From assembly GCA_013146195.2 (NCBI GenBank), contig CM028380.1, forward strand, positions 86,306,049 through 86,370,048: a DNA stretch of 64,000 bases, given 5' to 3'. The notes beneath the pieces are model-generated. The model worked only from the letters and a program-made list of their open reading frames with translations. It ran no database searches and was not told the origin of the DNA. The DNA comes from Codonopsis lanceolata (lineage: Eukaryota; Streptophyta; Magnoliopsida; Asterales; Campanulaceae). The translations under genes were made by a program, and so were the position numbers. Below are positions 21,674 to 32,395 of this stretch, piece by piece; position 1 is the first letter of the stretch; each line of letters begins with the position of its first letter.

Positions 21674-22806
21674 TGTTGGTCCCAAAATAGGCTCAATCTA
21701 GGCTAGAAGGGGGGGGGGGTTGAATAGCCTAGTTATGTTTTTAGCAAAACTTTTCGTAAACACTTCTTAAAGATTTCTTGAAGGGTTAAATAGAAGTGTT
21801 AAGGCAGCGGAAACTAAGCAGAATCTGAACTGTTAAGAGTGCTGTGAAGGCAGTACAGATTATGGAGAAGATAAGCACAAGCAGTTAATGAGAAATGTAA
21901 GAACAGTTCAAACAGCACACATAAATTTGAAGTGGTTCGTACTGTGAATAGTACTACATCCACTACCAAAGTGGTTAGCTTTGGATTTTAAAAGTGCACT
22001 TGTTTATCCACTAGGTTTATGAGTAAGATCACTAATGGATCGTGTACAAAATGGGTTTTTAACCAAGTGTATAAAGGTGAGAGAGACACTCAATGATTAA
22101 ATGTTCTCTTCACGTGCAGAATTAAAGAACAGTTTAAAGACAAACTAAATGAAGCTGAAACGAATTTAAGATGGTAGATCTGCAGCTTCAGAGAGTTTGG
22201 TGAAATGTTAGTCCTTGTCCTTTGATCTCTTGAATGCTTGAGTGTTGAAGATGAAGCTTTTGAGTTTAATGCGCAAGAGTTGTTCTTCAAATCTTCAAGA
22301 CTTGAATAAATACTAGGACGGGATCTTTGGACCGTTGGACTGAGACAGATTGAACTGTGTCCAACGTTCTTTTGCATTGAATGCAATTCGGCGCTTTGGA
22401 AGATGTAACAGCCACAGTCATCAGAGATGCAGTGTGCAGAGAGGACATTCCCAATTTGAGTAAAGTTTCAGATTGCAGGCTCTGCAGCTTGGAAAGTCTT
22501 CTTAGCCAAAACGGGTAATGTCTTCAGTCTTCAGAGTTCAGAGACAGTCTGGACAGTTGTCATCATGCAGAGTTGACTCTTTGAAAAAGAAATTTGATGA
22601 AGACATAAAGATTAGATATTTTCGAAAATATCAAATAGGTGTACACATGTCATTATCTTGTGATTTGGCCAATTTTGATTTTCCGGTCTCTGAGCAGACT
22701 TCAAAGTCTGCTGGTCCTTCAAGGCTGCTGTAGAAGCTTTGCAAAACCGCGCCTAGACTAACACTTAAACAGTTCTAAACAAATTGATTCTAAGACAGTT
22801 GCCACA
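21674..22806 (-). repeat. 5' LTR of the reverse-strand copia element (1133 bp)
   Basis: On the reverse strand it begins TGTGGCAACTG at 22806 and ends GGGACCAACA at 21674, adjoining the primer site. The TG...CA ends and the clean switch at 22806/22807 from LTR to DUF7745-like coding sequence define it. The inner ~157 bp match the LTR remnant of the + copy. The G/C homopolymer near 21709-21719 is a weak point for sequencing. Confidence 0.82.
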
Positions 22807-23664
22807 CTAATTGGTACGCAGACCTTTTAGCCACTGTACACTAGAATCAGAGGATGACTCAACCAAATCTAAAAGTAGGAATCAACAACTTCAGTTTCGC
22901 GATTCGTCCGATAGAAGCCGCGGGACCCGTATCCTGTGGGATCATAACTCTCATCTCTCCCTAAGGAAGGAGAGAGAACGACTCTTAATGTTCCTTTAAC
23001 CACATATGGACCAACAATGGACTACCAGATGGGAAATGGTCATCACCAGAGGAATAAGCATCCAGGCCCTCTAGGGTAGCAGCCAAAATAAGGGGAATGA
23101 CATTCACCCTGCTATCTTGAACTTGCAACACGATATCAATAGCTCTTGCATCAATAGTCCCAGAGTAACTCACTAGGAAGAATATTCCTAGGATGTACAG
23201 AAACAGAGCTGCTCTTCGCCACTCCAAATATTCGACATCGTCTCAATAGGGCAAAACGAGAGTTGGCAGATATGTCAGATCAAGCAACTCACCATGTATA
23301 AGCCTTTGGGTAGTCTCCATGTCAAACCCAAACATCTCTCTAGCAGCCATGATTAAATTGCGATTCACGTTGGGAACCGCAACCCATTTACTCGCAGGAG
23401 TGCCAATCATCGCACAAAACTCCTCGTAGGAAGGACACATCTCGTGCAACGAGAAATTAAATAAATGGGACTGTGTAGACCAGAAACGGGAAGCTGCCCG
23501 AATCATGTCCCAGTTTACGCGCAAGGCCGGGCCAACCAAAAACGCACCGAACCCCATAAGTACGATGGAAACGTCGTTGTTCCCCTCTGTGAACCCGTTC
23601 ATCCACTGGTTCAGAGTATCTTCATACATTTCTATACTGACGGTAGTAAAAATAGAGCAGCCAT
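22807..23664 (-). pseudogene. antisense DUF7745-like gene of Tat element 1, cut by the copia insertion
   Basis: A likely start ATG lies at 23664, with one frame break soon after. Recognisable blocks are RFWSTQSHLFNFS, EMCPSYEEFCAMIG, DLTYLPTL and LVHMWLKEH, in reverse-strand frames 23626-22990. The homologous gene in Tat element 3 (59690-61231) shares the same blocks in the same order. Alignment to that copy continues to the LTR at 22807, where coding sequence stops, so the last ~45% is displaced. The DUF7745 assignment rests on the FW...F.F...E..PT.EE. signature from memory of that plant family. Its biochemical role is unknown. Confidence 0.58.
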
Positions 23665-24444
23665 TTGTGTATATAGGATACAGACAGACCTGGAAGTAAT
23701 TTATTTTCTTAACAGAAATAACAGGGACAGTATATACGGGCTTTGAGATGAGAGCCAACAGGCAGGAGTACAGATACATATTTCTTCCGGCAGAGAGGAA
23801 GATAACATGCATAGGGTGCAATCATTTAGAAAGAAAACAGATATGAAGTTTGAAAGACAAAGAAGGTTTTCAGTTGTTAGCGTAAGAAGAGTATGCAACA
23901 AAGTTTCCTTTTAAAGGAAAAACCTGGTAGAAGGGACAAAAAAATCATAGCCGACAACGGCTCGACAATTCAGAAAAGGAAAGAAAAGGCAGACTGGAGA
24001 AACAAGTCGAGGTGCGACGCTAAGGATTGCATGTGCTACGCCCCCTCTTCTTTATTTTCTATGCACATTTCCCAGCTTTGGCCCCGAAAGTCTTCTTCCT
24101 GCAAATTGTATTCACTACTATCGAGAAGGGTTTGTCAAACCCTATATCTGCAAACCTACTACTTTAACTGACTCCTGCATTGTTGAAGAAAAGAAAGGGA
24201 GGGGTCGTCCCTTAGCATCCCTCCCTGATGCAGACGCCTCAAAACTTTGCCTTTAACCCAAAAACAGTTATCCAAACTATCACTCCACCCAGGAACAGTG
24301 TACACGACAAATTAATTAATTAGTTTGGGTCTCACATACACATTAAAATATGATGCATCGCAAGAATTAAAATTAATTATGTCTATAAATACATACATAT
24401 CTCCACAAATACATACAAAAAAAAAGCAATATAAATACATGTTT
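23665..24444. other. region between the two antisense genes of Tat element 1
   Basis: No gene is seen. The reverse strand would hold the promoter and leader of the DUF7745-like gene; a weak TTTAAAAGG box lies near 23915. A GC-rich module at about 24003-24045 (AACAAGTCGAGGTGCGACGC...GCATGTG) resembles part of the LTR at 29090-29130. Confidence 0.4.
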
Positions 24445-27329
24445 TATTATACTACTGTCGTGTCGAGGCACTCCTTTGCACCCTCAATTTCTTGGCTGGC
24501 GCGCCAAAAGTACCGGTACCAGATTCCCCCACTCGATGGCCTTTTTAGCCCGATCCACCGACGTCGATCAGCGCCTGGCTCGACCGACAGCAACATTCCC
24601 GTGGCACGAGAGCTCATCCTTCGCCCACTGATACAACGTAGTGAGACCAAAGAACATCTTCAGCAACGTACAATAAGACGGAACGTCCACATGATATTTC
24701 AACACACAAACATATAGTAAAAAATACAATAATTGCATGCATGAACAATAAAATGAAAATACAAGTGAAAACAAATACAAATGATATACCTTCTGTGTGC
24801 CATCAGGAATCTTGTAGTCATCAGGGACGTCAACGTTTGACACAGACTCGAAGAAATGTTGTCCCCAATATAGACGCTACACATTGAGGGGGACCCGAGA
24901 TGGGATATCATAATCACGCGGCATCCCAGCAGCAGGGCGAGAAGGTCCAGCAACATCTGAAGCACACCTAGTAGGGTCCGGATGAAGAACGGTCCCGAGG
25001 AACTCACGGTACGTCATGTATGGGTACGCCTCAATAGGGACAATGTACCGGGAAGCATACTGATACTTGCCAGGAATGGACTCTCGCACAATCATCCATG
25101 GTAGAGGAGTCGGTGGTGTCACTGCCGAAACCGTCACAGAAGAGTGTTGGCAGTTAACCCGCTCTCCCAGATACATTGAGTTGTACTTCACTAATTTCAT
25201 CAGCATGCGAGGACTGCTCATCTCCATGACAGTTAAATAATGACCATACAGTCCCCCCCCCACAGGAAGAAGTTTACCAAGTCAACACGAGACTGGCCAA
25301 TAGCAGCCCGCACGGTATCCTCAGAAAGAAGAGGAGTACTCCGCCCAAACCTTCCCACAGTTGTCCTCGAGATACTCTGCAAAGAAAGGAGGTGCCTAGA
25401 GTCTAATTTGGCAAGGGAACAGAGCAAAGTCAACAACGGCGTAAGCCGACACCTGCATAGAAAAACAAACAACATGAAAAGAAAAATTCATCAGAAAAAT
25501 AATAACAATAATATACAATTACATAAAATACAAAAGCAAACAAATACATATTAAAATATTACCTCCCATGCAACAGAAAATCTGGTCATGTTCTTCGCGC
25601 TGTTATGGCACGCTTGATCCATAAAGAAATAGAGTGTATCCAAGTCTGCCTGTCCCCAGCCATACTACGAGACAATGTGCAAATAGCGAAGACTCACCAG
25701 AAGGGACACCCGCAGCATAGTAGACGTATTGGCAAACAGGGTAGTGCCCAAGAAAAAGAAGAGGAACGCTCGAGTCACACGGGCCACAGCCTCGTCATCC
25801 ACAAACTGAGCGTTGGCCTTAAGCCACCCCTTCACACTAGCAATGCGGATCTCATATCCGCTCTTGTACTCGGGCTCCAAGCCCAACAGATTTCTCACCT
25901 CCTCCAGGTGAAATCTCAAGTTGTTATCCAAGGCGAGACCAATACCGAGCCACGTCGGGATGTTGGTAATCGCCGCAAAATCGACCAGAGTCATAGTCAT
26001 CTCGCTATAGACAAAATGGAAGGTGTGGGTAATATCCCACCAATACTCCCGTAGGACCTCGTGGATCGACAGATAACTCGTAAACGAATCCAAAACTCTC
26101 ATAAAAGGAGCTAGCCCAGTTTGCTCCACAAGAGTTTTTGCCCACGACGGGACCGACCCATAGATCTTGTGCAGGTTCTCTGTACTAGTACGAAGGCACG
26201 TCAGGTCTTTGCGAACCTAAAAAGAAAACAATAACAAACATTTATTGCAACAGACACATTTTAATATTTGCACATATCTTCTTTCTTTATTTTTGCCTAA
26301 TTAAACATTTTATCCATATTTGACATATTTTTATTCGGTTTATATGTCATGCATAACATGTATTTTATGTTTCTCATGTATATACATGCAGCCTTTTACA
26401 TTTTTATGCCCCATTTAGCACACATGTGATAGACTTTTTTTTTTCATACATGAAATTTTATTTGTTCACTTGTGATGCATGTTTTAAAACACTTTGATCG
26501 CCCATCTACTATGCGTAAATTTTTTATGTCTCATCTTTCTGTATATTTAAGTAAAAGCATGTAAATGTTTTTTTTAAAAAAATAATATTGCATGATATTA
26601 ATAATAAATAATAATGACATATAATAATAAATAATAAATAAATTTTATTATTTTTATTTGAATCCAAAAATCACCCGGGTCCGTCCGGAGAAACAATATC
26701 ACAGAAAGCACTTTTTTATGCAGATAATATAGCATTGTTTATATTTCTTTAATTCCCAGGGTCAAATAGTTAAGTGTACAACATGCTTTTCTATCAACTT
26801 TGACCACACAAATTGTGCACACACAAAGTCACATAGTGAAATTAAAACATGGGGTTACCATCTCCATACATCCCTCTACACAAGCATATTTTCTGTTTAG
26901 ATAAATTTGATATTTTCTGTTCAAATACATAGTCAAAGTAGGCACAATGCACAGTCAACATACACGCAATTGATATTTTTCTTCAAATAAAATGAAATTT
27001 CTGCTATAAATTATTCTGTTATGTCTATATTATCCCTTATGTATTAACATTGCAGGAAATCTAACAAACAACAACACAAAATCATCCAACACAGCAAAAA
27101 ATTCAAAAGTTTCAAACGAAATGGGTTTGAACAAAAATTGAAGACTTACAGCGGGCGAAGCCAAAGTAGAAATGTGAGTGTTTGGATCTCTACGGATATT
27201 CTCCCAATCATCTGTGGAGAAATCATATTTAAGCTTGTTCCTCGACAATGGATTTTTACCTTGTTTTCTCCGACCCGGTTCGGAGCTTGCCAAAGCTTTT
27301 CCTTTGCAGGATCGCGGAGAGGAAGCCAT
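24445..27329 (-). pseudogene. antisense plant-mobile-domain-like gene of Tat element 1
   Basis: Exon 1 (27329-27150) starts MASSPRSCKGKAL, is basic, and ends in phase 0 at a GTAAGT donor. A ~930-bp intron ends with TTTTTAG. Exon 2 (26216-25563) carries the hallmark REYWWDITHTFHF, MTMTLVDFAAIT and GLEPEYKSG blocks of the plant mobile domain (aminotransferase-like), then a stop at about 25664 and an otherwise open frame to a GTAATA donor. Exon 3 (25452 to about 24790) has frameshifts and holds YLGERVNCQ and YREFLGTVLHPDP. A last exon ends near 24445. This domain occurs in host MAIN/MAIL-type proteins and in transposons. The antisense orientation explains how introns survived reverse transcription. 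Confidence 0.65.
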
Positions 27330-27889
27330 TACACGAACAATGCAATAAATTCGAAAAGAAACCTTTGAGAAGTGAAGACGATTGAAGAAGATAAAGAAAG
27401 GTTGAAGGCGGCGGCAATGGAAGAAACAAAACAAACTGAAGTTTGTTGTTACGCCGCTGCTTGTTACGCACAAAAGGGGGGGGGGAGTTTTCCTTCCCCT
27501 CCCTCAAAGCTTTGACCTAGACACTTAATTCCCCTAGGTGTTCAAGTTTGCAAAGTTAGCCCTCCACCAACAGTTACTTAACGGAAGTTAGCACCCCTCA
27601 AAGGAAAGTTAACTACAGTGACCCCAGCCCAACAACACAACATTTGTCAACACAAAACATCACCACATGAGCAACAACATGTACCTGCATTCCATATTAA
27701 CTGTTGCATGCATTTAAATTTTCATATTCATTTAGAACTCTGATATTTTAATATTGCATAGCATGTTAAAATTCTGATTTCTTATAGCTCCATATTACAT
27801 AATTGTCACATTCATACTGCATCGCATTTCCTTTCAAAACAAATTTAGACGTTGCAATGCAAATTGTGACGGGGTTTCATAAAAAAAAT
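27330..27889. other. upstream of the antisense plant-mobile-domain-like gene
   Basis: No gene is seen. On the reverse strand this would be the promoter and leader of the antisense gene, with a GA/CT-rich leader and a C/G homopolymer near 27476-27486. I see no clear TATA box. Confidence 0.35.
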
Positions 27890-28690
27890 CTCTCTAGTTA
27901 CCAAATCATTCCATAAGGGGTGTATACCCCGGGTCTTGGAAAGGTTATAAAATCTTGTTTTTAATTTTCTGGTTCCAAACCAATTTCCATTAGGGGTGTA
28001 TACCCTGGGTCCTGGAAATGGTATAAAATCTTGCTTTAAATTCCTGATTGCAAATCATTTCCATAAGGGGTGTATACCTCGGGTCTTGGAAAGGTTATAA
28101 AATCTTGTTTTTTATTTTCTGGTTCCAAATCATTTCCATAAGGGGTGTATACCCGAGTCTTGGAATGGTTATAAAATCTTGTTTTAATTTATGGTTACCA
28201 AACCAATTTGCATAAGGGGTGTATACCCCGGGTCCTGGAAATGGTATAAAATCTTGCTTTAAATTTCTGGTTGCAAATCATTTCCATAAGGGGTATATAC
28301 CTCGGGTCTTGGAAGGGTTATAAAATCTTTTTTTAATTTTTTCTGGTTCCAAACCAATTTCCATAAGGGGTGTATACCCCGGGTCCTGGAAATGATATAA
28401 AATCTTGCTTTAAATTTCTGGTTGCAAAATCATTTCTATAAAAGGTGTATACCTCGGGTCTTGGAAAGGTTATAAAATCTTGTCTTTAAATTTCCTGTAC
28501 CAAATCATTTGCATAAGGGATGTACACCCCGGGTCTTGGAAATGGTGCAAAATCTTGTTTGGAATTTCTGGTTACTAATCATTTCCATAAGGGGTGTATA
28601 CCCCAGGTCCTGGAAATGGTGCAAAATTTTGCTTGGAATTCTGGTTACTAATCATTTCCATAAGGGGTGTATACTCCGGGTCTTGGAAAT
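27890..28690 (+). repeat. tandem array, 11 units of ~75 bp, each a potential hairpin
   Basis: The anchor GGGGTGTATA or a close variant falls at 27917, 27993, 28067, 28142, 28216, 28290, 28367, 28442, 28517, 28591 and 28663. Each unit reads roughly CATTTCCATAAGGGGTGTAT, then ACCCCGGGTCCTGGAAATGG, then a TAAAATCTTG spacer. CATTTCCA can pair with TGGAAATG around an inner GGGGT/ACCCC stem. Units partly alternate between a GGTTCCAAACCAATTTCC type and an ATTGCAAATCATTTCC type, suggesting expansion as ~150-bp dimers. Short open frames here are by-products of the repeat. Tandem repeats ahead of the 3' LTR are common in Tat elements. Confidence 0.9.
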
Positions 28691-28850
28691 GGTCCAAAAG
28701 AAAAAGAAAAAAAGAAAGAAAGAAAAAAGAGAAGAAAAAGAAGAGAGGAGGGAAGAGATCATGATCACTGCCCAACTTGCATCGCAAAACCTTAAAATTT
28801 TCAAAACTTTCCCAGCTATACAATGTATCGAAATTGGGAATCTATTTTAT

Positions 28851-28912
28851 CAACGATGTTCATTTGTTTGTAGACTTTGAGTTCACTTACAAACTCCATC
28901 GTTGAGGGGCTA
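28851..28912 (+). other. hairpin and polypurine tract before the 3' LTR of Tat element 1
   Basis: CAACGATG (28851-28858) pairs with CATCGTTG (28897-28904). Inside it GTTTGTA (28866-28872) pairs with TACAAAC (28888-28894). The purine run GAGGGG follows immediately and precedes the LTR at 28913, so it is the likely plus-strand priming site. The outer stem is identical before the LTR at 52278. Confidence 0.6.
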
Positions 28913-29690
28913 TGTAGACACCCCAATTTCATGCCCCCCCATTTCCTAAAAAGTCCAAAAATGAATTTGCTATATGAAAGGACTAATGAACGTTACTTTC
29001 TGTTAGCCTTTCGGGGGAGTGGTAGAATGATCATAATGAAAAGATAACTTGACAGGGGAGCTGAATGAAAAATTAAAAATCTGTGAAGGGGAACAAATCA
29101 AGGCGCGACGCCCAGCTTTGCATGTGTCGCGCCGCAGTTGGTTTTTGCCTTTTCCCAGTTGCTCTGTGCATACGCTGCATGATCAAAGGATCTTGCGCAA
29201 TGTACAAGCCCTTCTTTCCTGCTTCAGCCGATCTTCTGCCTGTGAATTCTCCTATATAAGGAGGCTTCGGCTTCCTTCATTTCACAACCTTCCCATTTCT
29301 TAAGGCTTCCTCTCCCTCTTCTCCCTTGCCTCCGAGCAAGCGAGCCAAGGCTCCCAGCCTCAAGCTTCTGGCCCCCAGCCTCCTACCCCCGCGGCAGCCT
29401 CCTCCCTTACCCGAGCAAGAGAGCCCCCTTCATTCCTCGCCCCGGCAAGCCGATCTAAAGGCCAAAAGGCGCGGTCATGCTACCCGGATAATAACAATGA
29501 TAATGATAACACAATGATGATGATAACAATGATAACACAATGATGATAATGCAACAAGGATTAAAAAAGACTTTTTCTTTCGAGGAGAAGACAGGGAAAG
29601 CACACCAGAAACTACGAGCGCCTAGTGGGCTAAAGCCTAGGCGTATATACCAGAATCAGAATTTCACGCTACAAGAGGTAGGTACTCATT
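28913..29690 (+). repeat. 3' LTR of Tat element 1
   Basis: Starts TGTAGACACCCCAATTT after the polypurine tract, like the LTR at 52278. A GC-rich segment (GGCGCGACGCCCAGC) lies near 29102, and a TATATAA box at 29253-29259 is followed by a CT-rich leader. The 3' boundary is unclear; the sequence becomes AT-rich after about 29690. Confidence 0.62.
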
Positions 29691-29844
29691 TCTTATTCTG
29701 TCCCATATTTAAAATAGTTAATAATAAATAGATAAATTATGTTATTACGTTAGTTATAAATAATGTGTTAATTAGTTTATAAATTATGTTTATACTATAT
29801 AAATATAGATAATAATTGTATTTATAAATGTTATGTGTAAATAA
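29691..29844. other. AT-rich spacer
   Basis: No gene or clear element boundary is seen. It lies between the end of the Tat LTR and the putative start of the next gypsy LTR. Confidence 0.3.
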
Positions 29845-30759
29845 TGTGAACTTCTCGACCCGATAGGCCCAAACACAAGTCACGTGCCCGACACGTCTTC
29901 TTCAGTCATGAGCAGAACACGTGCACTCTAAGATCTAAGCCACGTTTGAGAAACGGGCAGCAACCATACTTTGATCATTAAGATGTGCTCAGGATTTGGG
30001 GGCTAGTTACCAAATCAGCAAGTATACAACGAGTTGGGGGTTCAACACCCAGTGGCCAAGAATGCAGCGAGCTGGGGGCTCACCCAGCCGGCAAATATTC
30101 ACCGAGCAAGACTTACCATGCTTAGTTATGAAAGTAATGGTCATCCCGAACGTGGGAAGTTATCTCCGAGAAACTTGCCTCCACATTCATATTCAGACTG
30201 TTGTGATGAAGGTGGAAGTTAATGTGCCCGCTATGCACGCCTCAGCATTTAATGGGGAGTTATTCGGTCTCCCGTAAAGGCTATAAAAACCCCTCAAAAC
30301 AAGGGAGGGGGCACGTGTTTTTTAAAACTAAGGCTAAAATCTGTCAATTTGCTTGCTCAATTGAGTGTTAAGCTAATTTTCACGCCGAAGGGCTTTTGCA
30401 GGGAGAGCCCATGCCTAGTTTACGGTTGTTGTCAGCATTTCAGGATTTGGCCTTGAAGAGTAAGGATAGAATTGAAAGCCAGATATCCGAGTTATCAAGC
30501 CCAGTGCGTCCTTGGATTATTTTGGACGCATCAGTTGGTTCCGTTGCCGAGAATCTCATTTTTTGATAATTCTACAAGTCTTCGTTATGGCTAAAAACCG
30601 TGTCAATGGCGCTAACCAAGTGGAGGAGGTCCATACTGCCACGCCAAGCATGAACATCCTAGCTGTTAATAATCTGCCTCCCCCACCACCTCATGATGCT
30701 CGTCACCAACTTAATCAACGGCGAGGCTTAGATTTGTTGGCCAGGAGTGCCGTTGCTGC
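29845..30759 (+). mobile_element. 5' end of another Ty3/gypsy element (LTR, primer site, gag start)
   Basis: A putative LTR starts near TGTGAACTTC at 29845 (uncertain). It has a TATAAAA box at 30282-30288 and ends near GGACGCATCA at 30533. It is followed within a few bases by TGGTTCCGTTGCCGAG, close to the primer-site type TGGCGCCGTTGCCGGG common in plant gypsy elements. A gag-like ORF opens at 30587 and is cut at 30760 by the CACTA terminus. The rest of the element is not recognisable in the window. Confidence 0.5.
30587..30759 (+). pseudogene. gag: gypsy gag N-terminus, interrupted by CACTA
   Basis: The ATG at 30587, about 50 bp after the primer site, opens a frame beginning MAKNRVNGANQVEEV. 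It contains LPPPPPHDARHQL and stays open for 57 codons until the CACTACAACAA terminus. Proline-rich Gag N-termini after a short leader are usual in plant gypsy elements. Too little remains to place the lineage. Confidence 0.45.
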
Positions 30760-31260
30760 CACTACAACAAAATGTGTTTATTAGGACCCCCCACATAGGA
30801 CGCTTTTAAAAATTCGTCCTATAAAAGTCTCAATAGGGCGCTTAGCTCTTTGGGTCCTATTATAACACCGTCTAGTAGGACGCCTTACTCTTGGTGTCTT
30901 ATTATCATAAGACTTAATAATACGCCCTTTCAATGTCGTCCTATAAAAAAGTTTAAAAGGACGCCTAACCCATTGAGTCCTATTACCGCGATGCTAATAG
31001 GACACATAACTTTAGGGCCCTATTACAATAAGGGCTAACAGGACACTTTTTATGTAAGTGTCTCATTAACTCATTGAGACCTATCAAGGGTGTGATTAAT
31101 AAGATGCCTTTCTATAGGGTCCTATTATTATAATACCTAATAGGGCACGTAACTCTTGGGTCCTATGACGGTAAGGCGTAATAGGACACATTTTAGGTTG
31201 GCATCACATTAATTCTTGGTTAATAGGACACTTGATAAGTATGCATCTTATAAAAATGCT
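30760..31260 (+). repeat. CACTA terminus and subterminal repeats
   Basis: After the CACTA start, short motifs such as TAGGACGC and GTCCTATTA recur about every 30-45 bp in both orientations. Dispersed short subterminal motifs in both orientations are where CACTA transposase proteins bind in characterised systems. The series fades after about 31260. Confidence 0.7.
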
Positions 31261-32212
31261 AAAAGCATCACAAGAAAACAATCATTATCAATATTCCAAC
31301 AATTTTTTTTCATCTGCCTCTAATGGTTAATATCCATACTTTTCATTTAGCAATTTCTTCAAAAATTCATAATTTCCTGTCAATATTCATTAGATCCCGT
31401 TAATTTTTGTTATATTCCATTAAGTATAAGCATTTTTTTTCTTGGAATTCAGTCATAGCTTCTGTAAATTATGACGGAGGCCTTAATAGAATATAACGAA
31501 ACCTAACAAAACGAGATGATTTATTTTAATCATAAATGGGTATAAAGGGAAATTTAATCAAGTCCTTAAAAAAGTGCTACGTTTAGCTTACTATAGGTGC
31601 TACATTGTCTCGATTTATTTTGCTATATTTAAAAAGAAAAAAAAAGCTGAAATATTTATAAAAAAAAAGTTGAAATATTTAAAAAGAAAAAAAACTGAAA
31701 TATTTAAAAAGAAAAAAAAAGCTAGCATATCGATTGGAAAATGTTAAGACACAATGATCTCTCTGTCATTGTTACTCCGTCTCTCTAACCTTACTTGAAA
31801 TAGGTAAAGAGATTCAAACTAGGGTTCATCTCAGTTATCACTACTTAAGGCAACATTCTAATTAAGGATTCCTTGTAACCATTTCAACCCTAATCGGAAA
31901 TTCTTTATATCAATCGATTTTAAGGATCGACCGAAGAAAATTGAGATATCGCGACTCCTTGTTTACAAATTTTTCCTAAAGACCTCATAAATTGGTATAT
32001 TAAGGCATTTGTTGGTGCTTCTCTATGAAATATCAAATACTTTTGCAAATTAAATCTCCTAAAATAATCTGTTAGGGCTCTTGTCGAAGCAATCTCATAA
32101 AAAAATAGCCTGCTAGAAAAAAAAAACCCCGACATAATGAGACACACACAAAGGTTTTGTTACTACTTCTTTCATGTATAAACATGACGTAGGTACACAA
32201 TTTTAATTTTAC
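31261..32212. other. non-coding part of the CACTA interval
   Basis: No gene is supported. It contains A-rich repeats of GAAATATTTAAAAAG (31640-31730) and a region near 31960-32110 where related TTGGTGCTTCTCTATGAAAT- and GGGCTCTTGTCGAAGCAAT-type segments recur. The source is not recognised. Confidence 0.4.
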
Positions 32213-32395
32213 TTACTCCCTCTGCTTCTGAAAGTGTCTTATTTGACTTGATGAATAGATTAATTAAAAAAGAATAATTGACTATTAAAAATATTGATAT
32301 GAAGGTCAATTGTGATACTTCTCATGGAATAGATAAAATATGAAGGTCAATTGTGTTTTAAGATGAGCGGGATGGCGGGATCGGGGAGTGTGTTT
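32213..32395. mobile_element. possible degenerate MITE
   Basis: TTACTCCCTCTGCTTCTGAA at the left resembles the CTCCCTCYGTCC terminus common to several plant MITE families. GGGATGGCGGGATCGGGGAG at the right could be its decayed inverted partner. An inner GAAGGTCAATTGTG repeat occurs at 32299 and 32341. Family and exact ends are uncertain. Confidence 0.35.

Larger units (their letters stand above)
13243..22806 (-). mobile_element. Ty1/copia (Sirevirus-like) retrotransposon, reverse-strand copy lacking the 3' LTR
   Basis: Reading downwards: 5' LTR (22806-21674), tRNA-iMet primer site, gag with coiled-coil extension, protease, integrase, RT, RNase H, a TATA-led extra spliced gene, then an AAG-rich end at the gap. 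The 3' LTR is missing, lost or in the gap. The element interrupts a DUF7745-like gene of the surrounding Tat element at 22807, so it is the younger insertion. Frames carry many one- and two-base lesions. It forms an inverted pair with the copy at 1-3905. Confidence 0.88.
22807..29690 (+). mobile_element. Ty3/gypsy Tat-lineage element 1, 3' internal region and 3' LTR
   Basis: This is the 3' end of a + strand gypsy element. It holds two antisense intron-bearing genes (DUF7745-like, then plant-mobile-domain-like), an 11-unit tandem array, a hairpin and polypurine tract, and an LTR beginning TGTAGACACCCCAATTT at 28913. Its pol would lie to the left and is displaced by the copia insertion. The same antisense gene pair follows an intact Tat pol block at 59690-63760, and the pre-LTR sequence matches that before the LTR at 52278. 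Tat elements are known for extra ORFs around pol, some antisense and some with plant mobile domains. Confidence 0.72.

Noticed and set aside
27890..28690. CRISPR-like array
   Set aside because: Regular repeats, but the intervening parts are also repeated rather than unique, and the context is a plant retroelement. It is a tandem repeat. The same applies to 49681-51290.
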